From DATEOR01 sp046733475 (GTDB taxonomy: Bacteria > Actinomycetota > Thermoleophilia > Gaiellales > Gaiellaceae): a stretch of DNA of 64,000 bases. Position numbers and translations under genes: made by a program. The notes beneath the pieces are model-generated. The model had not been told where the DNA came from. It made no database searches and was given only the letters and a program-made list of their open reading frames with translations. Numbering within the stretch: the first letter of the stretch is position 1; every line of letters starts with the position of its first letter. Of this stretch, positions 60,606-64,000 are shown piece by piece. The DNA lies in contig JBKPPF010000024.1 in the NCBI GenBank assembly GCA_046733475.1, positions 22,089-86,088 on the forward strand, given 5' to 3'.

Positions 60606-61369
60606 CTAGGTCCGTTGGATCCGCTCATGAACGGCTTGAAGAGCTCGAGCGGCAAGGGAAGGATCAGCGTCGACGACCGTTCGGAGGAGATCTCGAGCAT
60701 CGTCTGCAGGAAGCGGAGCTGGAGTGTGATCGGGTTCTCGCTCATCACGTTGGCCGCGTCCTTGAGGCGCTCGGAGGCCTGGAACTCGCCCTCGGCGGCG
60801 ATGACTTTCGCGCGGCGCTCGCGCTCGGCCTCTGCCTGCCGCGCCATCGCGCGCTGCATCCCGGTCGGAATCTCGACGTCCTTGACCTCGACGATGGAGA
60901 CCTTGATCCCCCAGGGCGAGGTGGCCTCGTCGATGATCTCCTGCAGGATCGCGTTGATCTTGTCGCGCTCGGAGAGGAGCTCGTCGAGGACGTGCTGGCC
61001 GAGGACGCTCCGCAGCGTCGTCTGAGAGATCTGCGAGGTGGCGACCATGAAGTTCTCGACCTGCACGATCGCCTTCTCGGGGTCGATGATCCTGAAGTAG
61101 GCGACCGCGTTCACCCGCACGGGGACGTTGTCCTTCGTGATCACCTCCTGCGGCGGGATGTTCAGGGTCACCGTTCGCAGGTCGACGCGCACCATCTTGT
61201 CCACGACAGGGATGAGGAGGAACAATCCCGGTCCCTTTGGGGGAGAGTGGAGCCGGCCGAGCCGGAAGATGACGCCCCGCTCGTATTCCCGCGTGATCCG
61301 GATCGCGGCCGAGAGCAGGAAGAGGATGATGACGACGACTGCTGCGATTGCGATGAGCGCAGCGAGCAT
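60602..61369 (-). CDS. Slipin (stomatin/prohibitin family) membrane protein
   Basis: 255 residues. One N-terminal hydrophobic segment (about 3-22), then the SPFH domain: YERGVIFRLGR, GPGLFLLIPVVDKMVRVDLRT, the QEVITKDNVPVRVNAVAYFRI block and WGIKVSIVEVKDVEIPTGMQRAMARQAEAERERRAKVI (read in parts). It forms membrane-associated oligomers. Slipins pair with NfeD proteins, as here: nfeD follows on the same strand upstream at 61399-62718. Leader of 26 bases with a GGAAACGGAG ribosome-binding stretch. Confidence 0.9.
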   Translation of the reverse strand: MLAALIAIAAVVVIILFLLSAAIRITREYERGVIFRLGRLHSPPKGPGLFLLIPVVDKMVRVDLRTVTLNIPPQEVITKDNVPVRVNAVAYFRIIDPEKAIVQVENFMVATSQISQTTLRSVLGQHVLDELLSERDKINAILQEIIDEATSPWGIKVSIVEVKDVEIPTGMQRAMARQAEAERERRAKVIAAEGEFQASERLKDAANVMSENPITLQLRFLQTMLEISSERSSTLILPLPLELFKPFMSGSNGPS

Positions 61370-61395
61370 TGGGCTCCGTTTCCTCGGGAAGTCCT

Positions 61396-61401
61396 ATCCT
61401 A
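61396..61401 (-). promoter_or_regulatory. -10 box upstream of the slipin gene
   Basis: TAGGAT on the minus strand, 26 bases before the ATG at 61369 and overlapping the nfeD stop. It could transcribe slipin and galT apart from nfeD. Confidence 0.35.
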
Positions 61402-62718
61402 TGCCGTGACAGGCACTGCGGCTTCTGCTCGCCGCACGTGGATGATCAGGCCGTCCTCGATGCTCTGGACCACGACCTCTTCACCGACGCCGATCCGCTC
61501 GTCGTCGGAACGCGCCTGCCAGAGCTCACCGTGGATGAACACGAGCCCGGCCGGGTCGAGCGGCTTGCGGACGACGCCCACCTGGCCGACGAGCTCCTCC
61601 TGTCCGGTGACTGGCCTCCGTCGGCGTGCCTGCATGATCTTCGTGAGAGCGAAGACCATGAGGAGCGTGAACGTGCCCGCGATCGCGAGCGCGACCCAGA
61701 TCGACACCTGGTAGCCCGGCCCCGCCGGGTCGAAGAGCATGAGGGAGCCGATGACGAAGCACGCTGCGCCGGCGACCGCGAGCGCGCCGTGGCTCATGAC
61801 GAACGGCTCCGCGGCGAAGAAGGCTGCGGCGAGGAGGATGAGCAGAATCCCGGCCGCACTGACGGGTAGCACCTGAAGGCCGAAGAAGGCGACGACCAGC
61901 GCGATCGCGCCGAAGGTCCCCGGGAAGATAAGGCCCGGGTTGAAGAGCTCGACGGTGATCCCGAGCGCTCCCAGCGAGAGGAGCAGCACGATGATGTTCG
62001 GGTCGATGATGGTGTCCAGGATCCGCTTCCAGAGCGACATGTGGATCGTCGTCACGTCCGCTCCCGCGGTGTGTAGCACGAGCCCTTTCGGCTCGGTCTT
62101 CATGCCGTCGATGTCGTCGAGGAGCGTCGGAAGGTCGGGCGCGACCACGTCGACCACGTTCTGGTCGAGCGCCTCTTCCGCGGTCAGGTTCGATGCCTGG
62201 CGGACTGCCTTTTCGGCCCAGTCCGGATTGCGCCCGTGCGTCTCCGCGAGCCCGCGGATGTAGGCAGCTGCGTCGTTGATCACCTTGCGGCGGAGGTCGC
62301 TCGGGATGTTGCCGCCGCCGGTCGAGATCGGAGTCGACGAGCCGACGTTCGTGTTCGGAGCCATGGCCGCGATGTCAGCTGCCATCGTGATGAAAACTCC
62401 CGCCGAGGCGGCTCGGGATCCCTGTGGATAGACGTAGACGACCACCGGGACCGTCGACGCGAGCTCCTTCTTGATGATGTCCCGCATCGAGGAGTCGAGG
62501 CCGCCGGGCGTGTCCATGAGGATGACCACGGCGTCGTAGCCGTCCTCTTCGGCCTGGTCGATCGCGCCGGTCAGGTAGTCGGCGGTGACCGGATTGATGT
62601 CGTTCTCGAACTCGACCGCCAAAACGCGCGGAGGATCGGCGCCGGCTGCCGTCCCTGCCAGCGCGAGGCCGGCGGAGAGAGCGCAGAGAAGCGCCAAAAA
62701 ACCCCGCAAAAGCAGCAT
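61399..62718 (-). CDS. NfeD-family membrane serine protease
   Basis: 439 residues. Signal peptide (about 1-26); a ClpP-like serine protease domain (about 30-225) with MDTPGGLDSSMRDII, the nucleophile Ser in GSRAASAGVFI and the lysine-bearing helix near NPDWAEKAVRQASNLTAEEAL; four membrane segments (about 245-370); and a C-terminal soluble beta-barrel (NfeD) domain with GQVGVVRKPLDPAGLVFIHGELW. This is the long NfeD type that cleaves stomatin partners. Start at ATG 62718 with TAGAAT 14 bases upstream. Confidence 0.9.
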   Translation of the reverse strand: MLLLRGFLALLCALSAGLALAGTAAGADPPRVLAVEFENDINPVTADYLTGAIDQAEEDGYDAVVILMDTPGGLDSSMRDIIKKELASTVPVVVYVYPQGSRAASAGVFITMAADIAAMAPNTNVGSSTPISTGGGNIPSDLRRKVINDAAAYIRGLAETHGRNPDWAEKAVRQASNLTAEEALDQNVVDVVAPDLPTLLDDIDGMKTEPKGLVLHTAGADVTTIHMSLWKRILDTIIDPNIIVLLLSLGALGITVELFNPGLIFPGTFGAIALVVAFFGLQVLPVSAAGILLILLAAAFFAAEPFVMSHGALAVAGAACFVIGSLMLFDPAGPGYQVSIWVALAIAGTFTLLMVFALTKIMQARRRRPVTGQEELVGQVGVVRKPLDPAGLVFIHGELWQARSDDERIGVGEEVVVQSIEDGLIIHVRRAEAAVPVTA

Positions 62719-62732
62719 CTTCGAGTGTAAGA

Positions 62733-62741
62733 ATTCTATCA
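62733..62741 (-). promoter_or_regulatory. Extended -10 box of nfeD
   Basis: TGATAGAAT on the minus strand (TG at the extended position, then TAGAAT at 62733-62738), 14 bases before the ATG; the expected leader is about eight bases. Confidence 0.5.
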
Positions 62742-62810
62742 GGGTCAAGCTTCCGCCCTTGAGCGCCGAGAAGGCCTTTGTTTGCCTCCCAAGAAGGCCG
62801 CTGTGCACTG

Positions 62811-64000
62811 ATGACCCTGCTTCGCACCGCCGTCGCCGCGTTCGCAATCGCCCTGGCCGCTCCCGCCCTCGCACACGGAGCGGACCGGTTCGTGGTGCGC
62901 GACGAGCCGCTCTCGGCGACGAGCGGGTTGCGGGCGCGGCAGGCGCCGCTCGACTTCAACCTCGTCGGACTGCACTGGAAGGGCCCCGGGAGCGTGTCGT
63001 TCCGCACCCTCTCGCGGGCCGGCCGGTGGAGCTTATGGCGGGAGGCGGCAGCCGAGGCGGAGGACTTGCCGGACCCCGGTTCGGCCGAGGACGCCGCCCA
63101 CCGGGGCTGGCGGCTCGGGAGCCCGTACTGGACGGGACCGGCGACCTCGATCCAGTATCGGTTCGAGGGCCGCGTCGCGAGACTTCGGGCGTACTTCGTC
63201 TGGAGCGACCCTCAGGCGAAGCAAGCGCGTCTTCCCGCACGCGCCGCCGCCCGCGCTGCGCAGCCGACGATCATCCGGCGGACCGACTGGGGCGCGGACG
63301 AGTCGATCGTGCGCGCGAGGCCCTACTACGCGTCCGCGGTCCGCTTCGCCGTCGTCCACCACACCGCCGGGACGAACTCATACTCAGCCTCTGAATCGGC
63401 GGCGATCGTGCGAGGCATCGAGCGCTACCACGTACTCGCGAACGGCTGGAACGACATCGGCTACAACTTCCTCGTTGACAAGTACGGCCAGGTCTTCGAG
63501 GGTCGAGCCGGGGGGATCGCGAAGAACGTCGTCGGCGCCCACGCCGAAGGCTTCAACACCGGGAGCACCGGCGTTGCGGTGATCGGCAACTACGAGTCGC
63601 AGGCGATCTCGCCCGCGGCGCGCGCTGCTCTCGTGCAGCTGCTCGCGTGGCGCCTCGACGTCGCGCACGTGAACCCGCTCGGCAAGCTCACGTGGACTTC
63701 CGGCGGGAATCCGCGCTACCCCGCCGGGACGAAGATCCGCCTGCGCACGGTCTCGGGACACCGGGACACGGGGCCGACCAGCTGCCCTGGCGGCTCGCTC
63801 TACGCCCGGCTCAACGGGATCGCGACGGACGTGGCGGCCACGGGGCTCCCCAAGCTCTACAACCCGGTCGTCACCGGGCGCCTTGGCGGCCCGGTCCGGT
63901 TCACGGCGACGCTGACCGAGGCGCTGCGCTGGACCGTCACGATCCGTGATGCTGCTGACGCAGTCATCGCCACCGGGAGTGGGACCGGCGCGGCGGTCGA
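62811..64000 (+). CDS. Peptidoglycan-recognition / N-acetylmuramoyl-L-alanine amidase (3' end outside the window)
   Basis: 396 residues present; the gene runs off the right edge. Signal peptide (about 1-23, ending ALAHGA); a linker domain of about 120 residues with WKGPGSVSFRTLSRAGRW and RLRAYFVWSD; then an amidase-2/PGRP domain (about 150-335): zinc His in VVHHTAG near 183, YNFLVDKYGQVFEGRAGG, AHAEGFNTGSTGVAVIGNYE, and zinc His and Cys in SGHRDTGPTSCPGG (near 315-325). A beta domain resembling FlgD-type Ig folds begins after it. It cleaves muropeptide amide bonds outside the cell. The ATG at 62811 starts the signal peptide. Confidence 0.88.
   Translation, partial: MTLLRTAVAAFAIALAAPALAHGADRFVVRDEPLSATSGLRARQAPLDFNLVGLHWKGPGSVSFRTLSRAGRWSLWREAAAEAEDLPDPGSAEDAAHRGWRLGSPYWTGPATSIQYRFEGRVARLRAYFVWSDPQAKQARLPARAAARAAQPTIIRRTDWGADESIVRARPYYASAVRFAVVHHTAGTNSYSASESAAIVRGIERYHVLANGWNDIGYNFLVDKYGQVFEGRAGGIAKNVVGAHAEGFNTGSTGVAVIGNYESQAISPAARAALVQLLAWRLDVAHVNPLGKLTWTSGGNPRYPAGTKIRLRTVSGHRDTGPTSCPGGSLYARLNGIATDVAATGLPKLYNPVVTGRLGGPVRFTATLTEALRWTVTIRDAADAVIATGSGTGAAV

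Overview
The window is a 64 kb stretch of GC-rich bacterial chromosome built around the replication origin. The order rpmH–dnaA–dnaN–recF–DUF721–gyrB–gyrA to the right of the origin, with rnpA–yidD–yidC–jag–rsmG–parA–parB running away to the left, is the classic origin neighbourhood. High GC, many GTG starts, TANNNT-type -10 boxes and the gene content suggest an actinobacterium (Actinomycetota), possibly of the Thermoleophilia/Gaiellales type. That placement is inference from style and gene content, not from a marker search. I see no insertion sequence, prophage, CRISPR array or plasmid gene. Packing is extreme: neighbouring genes mostly overlap by 4 bases (ATGA, GTGA, TTGA and, unusually, CTGA).

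Layout. 1–13,000: mixed housekeeping genes: a DUF1015 protein (cut by the left edge), a YhaM-like nuclease, an FAD oxidoreductase, an SDR, a short YchF-like GTPase coupled to an ECF-type sigma factor, methylmalonyl-CoA epimerase, a single-span FtsH-like protease, a nicotinate phosphoribosyltransferase, DUF1385, an M20 peptidase, RarA, a hydrolase and arginase, then tRNA-Phe. 13,173–23,484: one very long minus-strand operon of 14 tightly overlapping genes (otsA, moaC, mogA, ubiA, ccmA-B-C-D, hemX/ccsA, hemA, hemC, hemD, a SAM hydrolase-like gene, a methyltransferase), starting at a -10 box just before otsA and ending in a good intrinsic terminator. It joins heme synthesis with heme export/cytochrome c maturation, quinone and molybdopterin synthesis. 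23,500–29,640: treT, an anti-sigma-type ATPase, and a response regulator–histidine kinase–HtrA–DNA methyltransferase cluster. 29,641–44,700: an M28-like membrane protein, moeA, a membrane glycosyltransferase, PBP1, MscS, DUF2203, a BtuF-like lipoprotein, HAD, a Cys/Met PLP enzyme, a CPBP protease, an L,D-transpeptidase, chorismate mutase, a bifunctional-nuclease-family protein and a secreted HYR-repeat protein. 44,818–59,227: tRNA-Ile, chromosome partition genes, the origin and the gyrase genes. 59,228–64,000: a MerR-type regulator, galT, a slipin/NfeD pair and a peptidoglycan-recognition amidase cut by the right edge.

Two genome-wide habits stand out. First, at least three genes (galT, recF, the SAM hydrolase-like gene) and probably rsmG have conserved N-termini that no ATG, GTG or TTG can supply; a CTG sits exactly where it is needed, usually in a CTGA stop/start overlap. 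Second, about a dozen genes at the head of transcription units carry a -10-like hexamer only 6–9 bases before the start codon, which implies leaderless mRNAs. A possible three-segment RNA switch lies directly before gyrB. No obviously new multi-gene system was found; the start-codon pattern, the gyrB leader and a few altered enzymes are the points most worth checking.
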